A DNA stretch of 64,000 nt, from contig NZ_JAGIYY010000001.1 of assembly GCF_017813335.1 (NCBI RefSeq), positions 434,001 to 498,000 of the forward strand, written 5' to 3'. This stretch comes from Tianweitania sediminis. Lineage in GTDB: Bacteria > Pseudomonadota > Alphaproteobacteria > Rhizobiales > Rhizobiaceae. Of this stretch, positions 26,046 through 35,338 are shown in pieces. The position numbers were made by a program, and so were the translations under genes. Numbering within the stretch: the first letter of the stretch is position 1; every line of letters begins with the position of its first letter. The notes below the pieces were generated by a model, which saw only the letters and a list, made by a program, of their open reading frames with translations, searched no databases and was not told the origin of the DNA.

Positions 26046-26842
26046 GGCAGATCGGCCTCAAGCGGATGAACCACGCCGATCGGCTGTAGGGGTGCTGGGA
26101 CGCTCGTGGTCTTCTCGTCCGCCCTGCAAAGATCGGCGATCACGCAAGCCGGACAGTCCGGCTTGCGTGCCTTGCAGACATAGCGTCCGTGCAAGATCAG
26201 CCAGTGATGGGCGTCGCGCAGATAATGCGCGGGGATGATCCGGACCAGCTTGTCTTCGACCTCTTCCGGCGTTTTGCCCGGCGCGAGCTTCAGGCGATTG
26301 CCAAGGCGAAAAATATGCGTGTCCACCGCCATGGTCGGTTGTCCGAAGGCCGCATTCAGAATGACGTTGGCGGTCTTGCGCCCAACCCCCGGCAGCGCCG
26401 TCAACGCTTCACGTGAATCCGGCACCTTGCCACCGTGGTCGCGCAATAGCGCTTCGGACAGGAGCTGAACGTTCTTTGCCTTGGCGCGCCAGAGCCCGAT
26501 GGTGCGGATGAAGTCGGCGATCCGCGCTTCCCCCAGTGCCGCCATCTTGTCGGGCGTGTCCGCGGCGGCAAACAAGGCGCGCGTGGCCTTGTTGACGCCG
26601 GTATCGGTGGCCTGAGCGGAGAGAACAACCGCGACCAGCAGCGTGAAGGCGTTGACGTGCTCGAGCTCGCCTTTTGGCTCCGGACGCTGCACGGCAAAGC
26701 GGCGAAAGATCTCCTTGACCTCCTCGGCGGCATAACGCGGCTTCCAGCGCGGCTTGCGACGGGCGGAAAGCTTTTTCGGTGCCGAAGTCAACTTTTGCGG
26801 CGCATCGTCTTTCAGTGAGATTTCAGGCTTGGGCTTTGTCAT
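26033..26842 (-). CDS. nth: Endonuclease III
   Basis: From ATG 26842 the protein has 269 residues; a basic N-terminal extension of about 40 residues precedes the domain. It has the helix-hairpin-helix LPGVGRKTANVIL with the catalytic Lys, AVDTHIFRL with the catalytic Asp, and the iron-sulfur loop C-x6-C-x2-C-x5-C (CKARKPDCPACVIADLC). It is a DNA glycosylase/AP lyase removing oxidised pyrimidines. It is divergent from the DUF2244 gene, with only 21 bases between the start codons, and its first codons contain the -35 region of that gene. Confidence 0.94.
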   Translation of the reverse strand: MTKPKPEISLKDDAPQKLTSAPKKLSARRKPRWKPRYAAEEVKEIFRRFAVQRPEPKGELEHVNAFTLLVAVVLSAQATDTGVNKATRALFAAADTPDKMAALGEARIADFIRTIGLWRAKAKNVQLLSEALLRDHGGKVPDSREALTALPGVGRKTANVILNAAFGQPTMAVDTHIFRLGNRLKLAPGKTPEEVEDKLVRIIPAHYLRDAHHWLILHGRYVCKARKPDCPACVIADLCRADEKTTSVPAPLQPIGVVHPLEADLPQAE

Positions 26843-26856
26843 CACCCTTCTATAAT
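26828..26856 (+). promoter_or_regulatory. Promoter for the DUF2244 gene, predicting a leaderless mRNA
   Basis: CTTGGG at 26828-26833 and a perfect TATAAT at 26851-26856 are separated by 17 bases. Initiation about seven bases after the -10 falls at 26862-26864, on the ATG of the DUF2244 gene itself. The -35 part lies inside the first codons of the divergent nth gene. No ribosome-binding sequence fits between this -10 and the ATG. Confidence 0.5.
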
Positions 26857-26863
26857 CAACAGC

Positions 26864-27349
26864 ATGGCCGACACCAACGATGCCGACGCACCGATCTTCC
26901 GCGCGCTTTTGACCCCTCATCGCTCGCTCGGGCCAGAGGGTTTCCGCGTGCTGATGGCGGTGACCGTCGCCGGCAGCGTCGTTTGCGGCCTGTTCTTCCT
27001 GTCCATCGGGGCGTGGCCGATCTTCGGCTTCTTTGGCCTTGATGTCCTGCTTCTTTACCTCGCCTTCAAGCTGAACTACCGCGCAGCCCGAGCGCATGAG
27101 GAAGTGAGCGTGTCGCGAACGGCGCTGGAGATCCGGCAGGTCGCGCCGTCGGGCCGCACCCGCGAACACCGGTTCAACCCCTTCTGGGCACGTTTTGCCG
27201 TGTCACGGCATGACGAGATCGGCATCACGCGCATGGCCGTGGAAGCGCAAGGACAGCAGGTCCAGATCGGCAGCTTCCTCAACCCGGACGACCGCGAAAG
27301 CTTTGCGAAAGCCTTTGGCCGCGCCCTGGCGACGGCAAAGGCAGGTTAG
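26864..27349 (+). CDS. DUF2244 domain membrane protein
   Basis: The 161-residue protein fits DUF2244: IFRALLTPHRSLGPEGFRVLMAVTVAGS near the start, two closely spaced membrane helices (about residues 30-70, including VCGLFFLSIGAWPIFGFFGLDVLLLYLAFKLNYR), and a soluble C-terminal half with VEAQGQQVQIGSFLNPDDRESFAKAF. The function of the family is unknown. The ATG sits at the expected transcription start of a good promoter, so the messenger is probably leaderless. Confidence 0.88.
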   Translation: MADTNDADAPIFRALLTPHRSLGPEGFRVLMAVTVAGSVVCGLFFLSIGAWPIFGFFGLDVLLLYLAFKLNYRAARAHEEVSVSRTALEIRQVAPSGRTREHRFNPFWARFAVSRHDEIGITRMAVEAQGQQVQIGSFLNPDDRESFAKAFGRALATAKAG

Positions 27350-27409
27350 CGCCCGGGTTCGGCCCTCGGGCTCGCTTCCACCTCCTCCCTTCCCAAGCTG
27401 ACCGGCCCG

Positions 27410-27427
27410 GCGTCACGCGCTTGTCAT
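27410..27427 (+). promoter_or_regulatory. Candidate PHO box before the PhoX-type gene
   Basis: GCGTCAC-GCGC-TTGTCAT keeps the spacing of the PhoB box (two 7-base repeats CTGTCAT separated by four bases). The second repeat matches 6 of 7 and the first 4 of 7. It lies 51 bases before the GTG of the phosphatase gene, a suitable place for an activator. Confidence 0.35.
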
Positions 27428-27478
27428 GCACGCGCTCTAGGCAGCCTTTGATCCAGCCACCTAGCCAGAGGTCGACCC

Positions 27479-29461
27479 GTGTCCAACGTCTCCCCTTTCC
27501 GTACAAGCCAGCTTGAAGAAGCCGCCGGCCCGGGCCACAACCCGACCGAAAACCCCACCATGGGCGAAATCATCGCCAATCGCTTTTCACGCCGTGACTT
27601 CCTGCGGGGTTCTCTGGCCGTTTCGGCGATCGCCGCAACCGTCAGCCCGGTTGCGCTGATGATGGCCGACGAAGCCCGCGCCCAGGGCGCCGCTTCCGCC
27701 TTCAACTTCGAGGAAGTGGAAGCAGGCATTGATGAGCGCCACCATGTAGCAGCCGGCTATGACGCCGATGTTCTGCTGCGCTGGGGCGACCCGCTGTTCC
27801 CGGATGCGCCGGAGTTCGACCCGGCCAACCAGACGCCCGAAGCACAGGCGCGCCAGTTCGGCTACAACAACGATTATGTCGGCTTCATCCCGATGGATGA
27901 CAGCCAAGATCGCGGCATCCTCGTTGTGAACCACGAATACACCAACGAGCACCTGATGTTCCCGGGCATCGTTAAGGTCGTGGACGGCAAGCTCGAAGTC
28001 ACGCCGGCCGACAAGAAGCGCGTCGACATCGAAATAGCCGCGCATGGCGGCACGGTGGTCGAACTCGCACGCGAAAACGGCAAGTGGCGCCCGGTGGTGG
28101 AAGGCAAGCTCAACCGCCGCATCACCGCCAACACCGAGATGGAGCTGACGGGTCCTGCGGCCGGACACGACCGCCTCAAGACCAATGCGGATGCGACCGG
28201 CACAAAGGTGTTTGGCACGATCAATAACTGCGCCGGCGGTGTCACGCCCTGGGGCACCTACATCATGGCCGAGGAAAATTTCCACGGCTATTTCGGCGGC
28301 GAGCTGCCGGCCGACCACGCGGAAGCCACGAACTACGAACGCCTCGGCGTTCCGGACGGCAGCTATGCCTGGGCCAACTTCTATGACCGCTTCGACCTCG
28401 CCAAGGAGCCGAACGAGCCGAACCGCTTCGGCTGGATCGTGGAAGTCGACGTCATGGACCCGAACTCCACGCCGAAGAAGCGCACGGCGCTCGGCCGCTT
28501 CAAACATGAGGGTGCTGAGTCGATCGTCAACAAGGACGGCCGCGTCGTGTTCTACCTCGGGGACGACGAGCGCTTCGACTACGTCTACAAGTTCGTGACG
28601 TCCGGCACCTACAACCCTGACGACCGCGCCGCTAACATGGACCTCCTGGACGAAGGCACGCTGTACGTTGCCAAGTTCACCGAAGACGGCACCATGACTT
28701 GGATGCCGCTGGTCCAGGGCGAAGGACCGCTGACGGCAGAAAATGGCTTCAACAGCCAGGCCGACGTGGTGATCGAAGCCCGCCGTGCCGGCGATCTCCT
28801 GGGCGCCACCAAGATGGACCGTCCGGAAGACATCCAGCCGAATGGCAGCAACGGCAAGGTTTATGTCATGCTGACCAACAACACCAAACGCACGGAAGAG
28901 CAGGTCAACGCTGCCAACCCGCGCGCCAAGAACGCCTTCGGCCACATCATCGAGATCGCCGAAGACGGTGGCGACTTCGCTGCCACGACCGGCAAGTGGG
29001 AAGTGCTCCTGAAGTGCGGTGACCCGTCGGTTGCCGAGGTCGGTGCATCCTTCTCCACCGCCACCACGGAAAACGGCTGGTTCGGCATGCCCGACAACTG
29101 CGCCGTGGACTCAGCCGGACGCTTGTGGGTTTCGACCGACGGCAATTCGCCGGAAGCAACCGGCCGTACCGATGGCCTGTGGGCCGTGGACACGGAAGGC
29201 GAAGCCCGCGCCACGTCGAAGCTTTTCTTCCGCGTGCCGGTTGGTGCCGAGATGTGCGGCCCGCTGTTCACGCCGGACGATGAAACCGCCTTCGTGGCCG
29301 TTCAGCACCCGGCCGATGGCGGCGATGACTGGGAAGGCTTCGGCCGTCCGTCCTACTACGAAGACCTGTCCACCCGCTGGCCGGACTTCAAGGACGACAT
29401 GCCGGTTCGCCCATCCGTGGTGATGATCACCAAGCAGGGCGGCGGCAAGATCGCCGTTTGA
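27479..29461 (+). CDS. PhoX family phosphatase, Tat-exported
   Basis: The 660-residue protein from GTG 27479 starts with GHNPTENPTMGEIIANRFSRRDFLRGSLAVSAIAATVSPVAL, the extended Tat signal typical of PhoX/DUF839 proteins (SRRDF twin arginine, cut after DEARA). The mature part has YNNDYVGFIPMD, VVNHEYTNEHLMFPG, NNCAGGVTPWGTYIMAEENFHGYF and GRFKHEGAES, which carry the Ca and Fe ligands in PhoX relatives. Such enzymes release phosphate from esters in the periplasm. Whether this one is a true alkaline phosphatase is inferred from family. A candidate PHO box lies upstream and a strong hairpin terminator downstream. Confidence 0.9.
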   Translation: MSNVSPFRTSQLEEAAGPGHNPTENPTMGEIIANRFSRRDFLRGSLAVSAIAATVSPVALMMADEARAQGAASAFNFEEVEAGIDERHHVAAGYDADVLLRWGDPLFPDAPEFDPANQTPEAQARQFGYNNDYVGFIPMDDSQDRGILVVNHEYTNEHLMFPGIVKVVDGKLEVTPADKKRVDIEIAAHGGTVVELARENGKWRPVVEGKLNRRITANTEMELTGPAAGHDRLKTNADATGTKVFGTINNCAGGVTPWGTYIMAEENFHGYFGGELPADHAEATNYERLGVPDGSYAWANFYDRFDLAKEPNEPNRFGWIVEVDVMDPNSTPKKRTALGRFKHEGAESIVNKDGRVVFYLGDDERFDYVYKFVTSGTYNPDDRAANMDLLDEGTLYVAKFTEDGTMTWMPLVQGEGPLTAENGFNSQADVVIEARRAGDLLGATKMDRPEDIQPNGSNGKVYVMLTNNTKRTEEQVNAANPRAKNAFGHIIEIAEDGGDFAATTGKWEVLLKCGDPSVAEVGASFSTATTENGWFGMPDNCAVDSAGRLWVSTDGNSPEATGRTDGLWAVDTEGEARATSKLFFRVPVGAEMCGPLFTPDDETAFVAVQHPADGGDDWEGFGRPSYYEDLSTRWPDFKDDMPVRPSVVMITKQGGGKIAV

Positions 29462-29480
29462 GGTCCATTTCTTGAGTAAA

Positions 29481-29516
29481 AAGAAGGCCGGCATGAGCGA
29501 TCATGCCGGCCTTCTT
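29481..29516. terminator. Bidirectional hairpin terminator between convergent genes
   Basis: A perfect 15-base stem (AAGAAGGCCGGCATG and its complement) closes on a 6-base loop. It lies 20 bases after the PhoX-type stop and 72 bases after the DJ-1/PfpI-type stop. On the minus strand the stem runs into TTCTTTTTAC, and on the plus strand it ends in TTCTTGATT, so it can serve both genes. Confidence 0.85.
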
Positions 29517-29587
29517 GATTCACGAAAGCGGCGTGGCAGCTCTTGCAAGCGCCAGCGCCGCTTCCGTCAGCCGCGGAACCTGATCCG

Positions 29588-30151
29588 CTACTCCGCGGCC
29601 GACCTCTGAGCGGCGCCACCTTCCACAGCTTCGATGATCGTCGACACGAAGGACTGCAGATCATCCGGCTTGCGTGCCGTGATGAGATTGCCGTCGCGCA
29701 CCGTCATCTTGTCTTCCCAGTTCGCGCCCGCGTTGATCATGTCGGTCTTGATCGAATGGTAGGAGGTCGCACGCTTGCCCTTCACCAGGCCGGCTTCAAT
29801 CAGCAGCCATGGCGCGTGGCAGATCGCCGCCAGCGGCTTGCCGGAACCGGCATAGGCTTTGATGAAATCAACGGCCGATTTTTCAACGCGCAGCAGGTCC
29901 GGATTGATCTGGCCGCCTGGGAGGACCAGCGCGTCATATTGATCAGGCGACACGTCGCTCAGGAGCTTGTCGACGGGAACGCTGTTGCCCCAATCCTTCT
30001 TGTCCCAACCCTTGATTTCGCCCTTCTCGAGCGAGATCACGTCGACGGTCGCGCCTGCTTCGCGCAGCTTCTTCAGCGGCACTTCCAGTTCCGATTGTTC
30101 GAAACCGTTTGTAGCCAGAATGGCAATACGAGCCTGGTTGATCGTGGGCAT
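29588..30151 (-). CDS. DJ-1/PfpI family protein (type 1 glutamine amidotransferase-like)
   Basis: The 187-residue protein has the PfpI layout: ARIAILATNGFEQSELEVPLKKLREAGATVDVIS at the start, YDALVLPGGQINPDLLR, and the nucleophile elbow PLAAICHAPWLLIEAGLVKGKRATSYHSIKTDM with Cys111 followed by His. Relatives are cysteine hydrolases, glyoxalases III or protein deglycases involved in stress. The specific activity cannot be assigned. It is followed by a terminator shared with the convergent phosphatase gene. Confidence 0.9.
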   Translation of the reverse strand: MPTINQARIAILATNGFEQSELEVPLKKLREAGATVDVISLEKGEIKGWDKKDWGNSVPVDKLLSDVSPDQYDALVLPGGQINPDLLRVEKSAVDFIKAYAGSGKPLAAICHAPWLLIEAGLVKGKRATSYHSIKTDMINAGANWEDKMTVRDGNLITARKPDDLQSFVSTIIEAVEGGAAQRSAAE

Positions 30152-30284
30152 GATGTCGTCTCCTGTTTCCGGCGCCGCTCAAGGTCTCCGACAGGCGGAT
30201 AGACCGGGCAGCGCTCTGCATTTGTGCAGCTTCAACGCCGGTGCAGGAAAATCGTTCACCGCTTTTTGGCCGCGGTGGAGCGCG

Positions 30285-30734
30285 TTAACCGTGGCCCGTG
30301 GACCCGAATCCGCCCGCCCCTCGCGCGGTGGTTCCAGCCAGGCTGCGGAGCTCCAATTTCGCTTGGAGAACCGGAGCGACCACCATCTGGGCGACCCGCA
30401 TGCCGCGCGTGATTTCGAAGGGCTGCTCCCCGTGGTTGATCAAGAGGACCTGGATTTCGCCGCGATAATCGCTGTCGATCGTGCCAGGCGTGTTGAGGCA
30501 GGTAATCCCATGCTTGAAAGCGAGACCGGAGCGCGGCCGGATCTGCGCCTCGAAGCCTTCCGGCAATTCCATGATCAGGCCGGTGGGCACCAAAGCACGC
30601 TTGCCGGCCCCAAGAAGCAGCGGCTCGGCGACGGCAGCGCGCAGGTCCATGCCGGCGGCGCCCGCCGTTTCATAGCTGGGAAGGTCGAGGTCTTCGCCGT
30701 GAGGCAGGCGAACTATGCCGATCGTTGGGTTCAT
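30285..30734 (-). CDS. dut: dUTP diphosphatase (trimeric dUTPase)
   Basis: From ATG 30734 the protein has 149 residues, and an alternative ATG six codons upstream (30752) cannot be excluded. The five dUTPase motifs are visible: [48 protein letters not shown] and [11 protein letters not shown]. The enzyme splits dUTP to dUMP, lowering uracil in DNA and feeding dTMP synthesis. It is divergent from prfC. A weak hairpin lies just after the stop. Confidence 0.94.
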   Translation of the reverse strand: MNPTIGIVRLPHGEDLDLPSYETAGAAGMDLRAAVAEPLLLGAGKRALVPTGLIMELPEGFEAQIRPRSGLAFKHGITCLNTPGTIDSDYRGEIQVLLINHGEQPFEITRGMRVAQMVVAPVLQAKLELRSLAGTTARGAGGFGSTGHG

Positions 30735-30829
30735 GGCCGGCGCATAGCCCATCCGCTCGCCTGCGCCAAGCGAGGGTCGACTTTTGTGGCCTGTCTCGCT
30801 ATATGCGCGCCACCGAACGGATTCCCGAT

Positions 30830-32419
30830 ATGCCAGAACCCATCCAGGAGGCGGTTGCCCGCCGCCGCACCTTCGCGATCATTGCGCACCCCGACGCCGG
30901 AAAAACCACGCTCACCGAAAAGCTGCTGCTGTTCGGCGGCGCGATCCAACTCGCCGGCGAAGTGAAGGCCAAGAAGGACAAGATCCAGACACGTTCGGAT
31001 TGGATGAAGATCGAGCGCGAGCGCGGCATCTCGGTGGTGACGTCCGTGATGACGTTCGAATATGGCGACAACGTCTTCAACCTCTTAGACACACCGGGTC
31101 ACGAAGATTTCGCCGACGATACCTATCGTACGCTGTCGGCGGTCGACAGCGCGGTTATGGTGATCGATGCCGCCAAGGGCATCGAGCCGCGCACGCTGAA
31201 GCTGTTCGAGGTCTGCCGCCTGCGCGACATTCCGATCGTGACCTTCGTCAACAAGATGGACCGCGAAGCGCGCAACACGTTCGAGATCCTCGATGAAATC
31301 GAGCAGAAGCTTGCGCTGGACACCGCGCCTGTGACCTGGCCGATCGGCCAGGGGAAGACCTTCTCCGGCACCTACCATCTCAGCGAGAACGCCGTTCGGC
31401 GTTCGGACGCTGAAACAGAGCGCGCGAAGGTCAACGGACCCGAATCCGACAAGGTCGCGGGTCTGCTGCCGGAAAACGAGCGCGACCAGCTGATCGAGGA
31501 ACTGGAACTTGCCCGCGAGGCATGCCGTCCCTTCGACCTCAAGGCGTTTCGCGAGGGCCATCTGACGCCGGTTTATTTCGGGTCGGCGCTGCGCAATTTC
31601 GGTGTGCGCGACCTGATCGAAGGTCTGGGCGATTACGCACCGCCGCCGCGGGACCAGGAAGCCGATACGCGCACGGTTCACGCAACCGAGCCGAAGATGA
31701 CCTCCTTCGTGTTCAAGATCCAAGCCAACATGGATCCGAACCACCGCGACCGCATCGCCTTTGTGCGCGTGTGTTCCGGCACGCTTGAGCGCGGCATGAA
31801 GGCTAAGCTCGTGCGTACCGGCAAGCCGATGAGCTTGTCGGCGCCGCAGTTCTTTTTTGCCCGCTCGCGCATCACCGCCGATGAAGCCTTTGCCGGGGAC
31901 GTGGTGGGCATCCCAAACCATGGGACGCTCAGAATCGGCGATACGCTGACGGAAGGCGAAGAAATCCTGTTCCGCGGCGTACCGAACTTCGCGCCGGAAA
32001 TCCTGCGTCGTGTGCGGCTCGGCGATGCGATGAAAGCCAAGAAGCTCAAGGAAGCGCTCCACCAGATGGCCGAGGAAGGCGTGGTGCAGCTGTTTTCGCC
32101 CGAAGACGGTTCTCCGGCCATCGTCGGCGTGGTGGGCGCCCTGCAGCTCGACGTCCTTAAGGAACGGCTGTCGGTGGAATACACGTTGCCGGTGGACTTC
32201 GAAATGGCACGTTTTTCCGTGTGCCGCTGGATTTCGGCCAACGATCCCGCCGAGTTGCAGCGCTTCATCGAGGCGCATCGCGGCGACATCGCGCGCGACC
32301 TTGACGAGGATCCGGTTTTTCTCGCCCAGCACGAGTTCGGCCTCAACTATGAGGCAGAACGCTGGAAGCAGATCAAATTCGACGCAATCAAAGATTATCA
32401 GGTGCGTGAAGCCGCTTGA
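30830..32419 (+). CDS. prfC: Peptide chain release factor 3
   Basis: From ATG 30830 the protein has 529 residues, the typical RF3 length; an in-frame ATG at 30803 is possible but adds unconserved residues. It is a translational GTPase with [22 protein letters not shown] (P-loop), [14 protein letters not shown] (switch 1), DTPGHEDF (switch 2) and [11 protein letters not shown] (G4). RF3 recycles RF1 and RF2 after termination. The next gene, a DEAD-box helicase, begins 32 bases after the stop and may be in the same transcript. Confidence 0.94.
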   Translation: MPEPIQEAVARRRTFAIIAHPDAGKTTLTEKLLLFGGAIQLAGEVKAKKDKIQTRSDWMKIERERGISVVTSVMTFEYGDNVFNLLDTPGHEDFADDTYRTLSAVDSAVMVIDAAKGIEPRTLKLFEVCRLRDIPIVTFVNKMDREARNTFEILDEIEQKLALDTAPVTWPIGQGKTFSGTYHLSENAVRRSDAETERAKVNGPESDKVAGLLPENERDQLIEELELAREACRPFDLKAFREGHLTPVYFGSALRNFGVRDLIEGLGDYAPPPRDQEADTRTVHATEPKMTSFVFKIQANMDPNHRDRIAFVRVCSGTLERGMKAKLVRTGKPMSLSAPQFFFARSRITADEAFAGDVVGIPNHGTLRIGDTLTEGEEILFRGVPNFAPEILRRVRLGDAMKAKKLKEALHQMAEEGVVQLFSPEDGSPAIVGVVGALQLDVLKERLSVEYTLPVDFEMARFSVCRWISANDPAELQRFIEAHRGDIARDLDEDPVFLAQHEFGLNYEAERWKQIKFDAIKDYQVREAA

Positions 32420-32451
32420 AAGCCGCCGCACCCAACGAAAGCGAACTAACC

Positions 32452-34269
32452 ATGAGTGATTTTCCCGGCGTGCTCGCGCCTCTCGCGCAGGCATTGACCG
32501 AGCGCGGCTATTCCGATCTCACGCCCGTGCAGGAGGCGGTGATCGGCTTGCAACCCGAAGGTGCGGACGCCCTTGTTTCCGCGCAAACTGGCTCCGGCAA
32601 GACCGTGGCATTCGGCCTTGCGCTGGCGCCTACGCTGCTCCGCGACGCCGAAACTTTCGAACAGGCTGCGCTCCCCTTGGCGCTCGCGATTGCCCCCACG
32701 CGCGAACTGGCGCTGCAGGTAAAGCGGGAGCTCGAGTGGCTTTATGCCAAGACCGGTGCCGTTGTTGTGTCCTGCGTCGGTGGCATGGACATGCGCTCCG
32801 AAAAGCGCGCGCTGGAACGCGGCGCCCACATCGTTGTCGGCACGCCCGGGCGCTTGCGTGACCATATCATGCGCCGGTCGCTCGACATGAGCGAGCTGCG
32901 CGCCGTTGTGCTCGACGAAGCCGACGAGATGCTCGACCTTGGCTTCCGCGAGGATCTGGAGTTCATCCTTGGTTCGGCGCCGGCCGAGCGGCGGACCCTG
33001 ATGTTCTCGGCCACTGTTTCGCGTCCGATCGCGGAACTGGCGAAAAGCTATCAGCGCGACGCAGTGCGTTTGGCCACGACCTCAGAGCGCACGCAGCACG
33101 TCGATATCGAATATCGCGCGCTGACGGTTGCGCAAGCCGACCGCGAAAACGCGATCATCAACGTTTTGCGCTACTACGAAGCGCCAAACGCGCTGGTGTT
33201 CTGCTCCACGCGCGCTGCCGTGAACCACCTCACCGCCCGCTTCAACAATCGCGGCTTTTCCGTCGTGGCGATGTCCGGCGAGCTCAGCCAGAACGAGCGG
33301 ACCCATGCGCTGCAGGCGATGCGCGACGGTCGTGCCCGCGTTTGCATCGCGACCGATGTGGCGGCACGCGGCATCGATCTGCCGGGGCTGGAACTCGTGA
33401 TCCATGCGGATCTGCCGACCAACCGCGAAACGCTGCTTCACCGCAGTGGCCGCACTGGTCGGGCAGGCCGCAAGGGCGTTTCGGTGCTGATCGTGCCGCA
33501 ATCGGCGCGCAAGCGTGTCGAGCGCCTGCTTGGCTCAGCCAATGTCAGCGCCACCTGGGCGCGGCCGCCTTCAGCCGACGAGGTGCTGGCGCGCGACAAT
33601 GAGCGCATCCTCCAAGATCCGGTCTTCACCGAAGCCGTAACGGAAGATGAAGCGCCATTCGTGAGCGAGTTGCTGGCAAAGCACGGCGCGGAAGCCATTG
33701 CGGCTGCTTATGTGCGGACCTTCCGCGCTCGGAATTCTGCGCCGGAAGATCTGCTCGATATAGCCGTGACGGGTGCGCCGGCTCCATCGGATCGCAAGGA
33801 ACGTCGCGAGGAATTCAGCGAAAGCGTTTGGATCTCGCTTTCGGTGGGACGCAAGCACGGTGCGGAGCCGCGCTGGCTGATTCCGATGCTGTGCAAGGCC
33901 GGCAAGCTTTCCAAGAGCGACATCGGCCAGATCAAGCTGCAACAGGAAGACAGCCTCGTTCAACTGGAAGCCCATGCTGCGAACCGCTTCCTAGACCAGC
34001 TTGGAAACCGCACCCTGGAGCGCGGCATCACCGTGCAGGCCATCGACGGCGTGCCAGATCTTGGTTCGGGCGGCAAAGGCGCGTTTGACAAGCCGCGCGG
34101 CCCGAAAAAGCCCTTTCATCGTGGCCAGGGCGCAAAGCCCGAGGGTGGCAGCTGGGCAAAGCCGGGCGCCAAGAAACCCTTCGGGGACAAGAAGCCCTGG
34201 GCAAAGAAGGACAAGCCGGGCGCCGACAAGACCTTCGCCAAGAAGCCGAAGCGCCCGCGCGGCGAATAG
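32452..34269 (+). CDS. DEAD-box ATP-dependent RNA helicase
   Basis: The 605-residue protein has all helicase motifs: LTPVQEAVIG (Q), AQTGSGKT (I), PTRELALQ (Ia), TPGRL (Ib), LDEADEMLDLGF (II), SATVS (III), VFCSTRAAV (IV), ATDVAARGIDL (V) and HRSGRTGRAG (VI). A DbpA-like RNA-binding domain follows near residues 460-540 (WISLSVGRKHGAEPRWLIPMLCKAGKLSKSDIGQI), then a Lys/Pro/Gly-rich basic tail of about 60 residues. This layout resembles CsdA/DeaD, helicases in ribosome assembly and cold adaptation. The start at 32452 was chosen over an in-frame TTG at 32416. Confidence 0.92.
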   Translation: MSDFPGVLAPLAQALTERGYSDLTPVQEAVIGLQPEGADALVSAQTGSGKTVAFGLALAPTLLRDAETFEQAALPLALAIAPTRELALQVKRELEWLYAKTGAVVVSCVGGMDMRSEKRALERGAHIVVGTPGRLRDHIMRRSLDMSELRAVVLDEADEMLDLGFREDLEFILGSAPAERRTLMFSATVSRPIAELAKSYQRDAVRLATTSERTQHVDIEYRALTVAQADRENAIINVLRYYEAPNALVFCSTRAAVNHLTARFNNRGFSVVAMSGELSQNERTHALQAMRDGRARVCIATDVAARGIDLPGLELVIHADLPTNRETLLHRSGRTGRAGRKGVSVLIVPQSARKRVERLLGSANVSATWARPPSADEVLARDNERILQDPVFTEAVTEDEAPFVSELLAKHGAEAIAAAYVRTFRARNSAPEDLLDIAVTGAPAPSDRKERREEFSESVWISLSVGRKHGAEPRWLIPMLCKAGKLSKSDIGQIKLQQEDSLVQLEAHAANRFLDQLGNRTLERGITVQAIDGVPDLGSGGKGAFDKPRGPKKPFHRGQGAKPEGGSWAKPGAKKPFGDKKPWAKKDKPGADKTFAKKPKRPRGE

Positions 34270-34272
34270 GTC

Positions 34273-35211
34273 CTATCCGATCGCGCGCGGCTCGCGCGGT
34301 TTGCCGATTGCGCAGTCCAGTGCGGCGCGATCCCAGCCGGCGTTGTTTGCCGCGGCGGCGTAGGTGCTTTGCAGGAAGGCAAGCAGTGTCGCTCGCGGAT
34401 CCGCTGCCGCGCGGACCGCCTCATAAGGCAGGATGAACTCGCCCAATGTCGGGTGGAAGTACGCGGCGTCCGGCTGCACAGCGGATGCGGCGAAGCCCTC
34501 GGGAGCGGGATACGCATAAGAATAGAACGCCGGCTCATCAATTCCGCCGCCGCCCGGCCAGAAGCCTGCAGACGAGACCTCGTGGCTGTAGGCTTCGCGG
34601 GTGATCGTGTCGGGCAGGGCCGGGATCCCACCGGGGTGGCTCGGCGCACGGCGGCCGGAAAATCGCGTCACCGCAAGGTCGAAGCTGCCCCAGAAAAGGT
34701 GCACCGGGCTGACCTTGCCAAGATAGCCGGTCCGGAAAAGCTGGAACACCTCCGTGACCGACAGGACGGCGCGGAAGAAGCGGTTCACCGCATCCGGATC
34801 ATAAGGGCGGGTGGCATCGTCTTGCGCAAACGGCACTCCATCCGGGATCTCGTTCGGCTTGCCATTGAGCTTCGGCGTTCCACCCAAGGCCGCAATAATC
34901 TCCTTTGTTTGCGCAAAGAACGCCGCCATGGTGGTCGGTCCGAGTGCCCGAGCCTCCACCTTGCCGCCCGACGATTGGCCGATCAGGCGATGGTCAACCA
35001 GATCGAGAAGAAGCTCGATCGTCCTGCCGTTGTCGAAAACCGGGCCTGTCGAGAAGCCGCGGGCGGTCGGGTACAGCGTCGCGTGCCAGGAATGGTTCAG
35101 CCAAGGGCTGTGGGCGATCCGATACTTCCCGACCACCTGGCTGAACAATTGCAGCGTCGTGCAGCTTTCCCGCCACGCGCCGTAAGGAATGGCTGGCCAG
35201 TTCTCGGTCAT
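34273..35211 (-). CDS. DUF5996 family protein
   Basis: The 312-residue soluble protein matches DUF5996: WPAIPYGAWRESCTTLQLFSQVVGKYRIAHSPWLNHSWHATLYPTARGFST at the start, VHLFWGSFDLAVTRFSGR in the middle and SAGFWPGGGG followed by FYSYAYPAPEGF. Many His and Trp residues are conserved in these blocks, but no function is known. There is no signal peptide. It converges on the helicase gene, with a three-base gap between the stops, and is divergent from selO. Confidence 0.85.
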   Translation of the reverse strand: MTENWPAIPYGAWRESCTTLQLFSQVVGKYRIAHSPWLNHSWHATLYPTARGFSTGPVFDNGRTIELLLDLVDHRLIGQSSGGKVEARALGPTTMAAFFAQTKEIIAALGGTPKLNGKPNEIPDGVPFAQDDATRPYDPDAVNRFFRAVLSVTEVFQLFRTGYLGKVSPVHLFWGSFDLAVTRFSGRRAPSHPGGIPALPDTITREAYSHEVSSAGFWPGGGGIDEPAFYSYAYPAPEGFAASAVQPDAAYFHPTLGEFILPYEAVRAAADPRATLLAFLQSTYAAAANNAGWDRAALDCAIGKPREPRAIG

Positions 35212-35338
35212 CGCCCGGTTTCCCTTCGATTGGAACTGAGGCCGTGGATCAACCAGCCCCGTTCGCGGTTTAGCATGTCATGGCTCGCAGCAAAGGCCGT
35301 CGGCGCCTATCTGTAAAGCGACATCGAGGACCACGACG

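Noticed and set aside
30257-30277. Hairpin CACCGC/GCGGTG after dut as a terminator
   Set aside because: Only six pairs with a nine-base loop and a weak T run on the minus strand (AACGATTTTCC); too weak to list as a feature.
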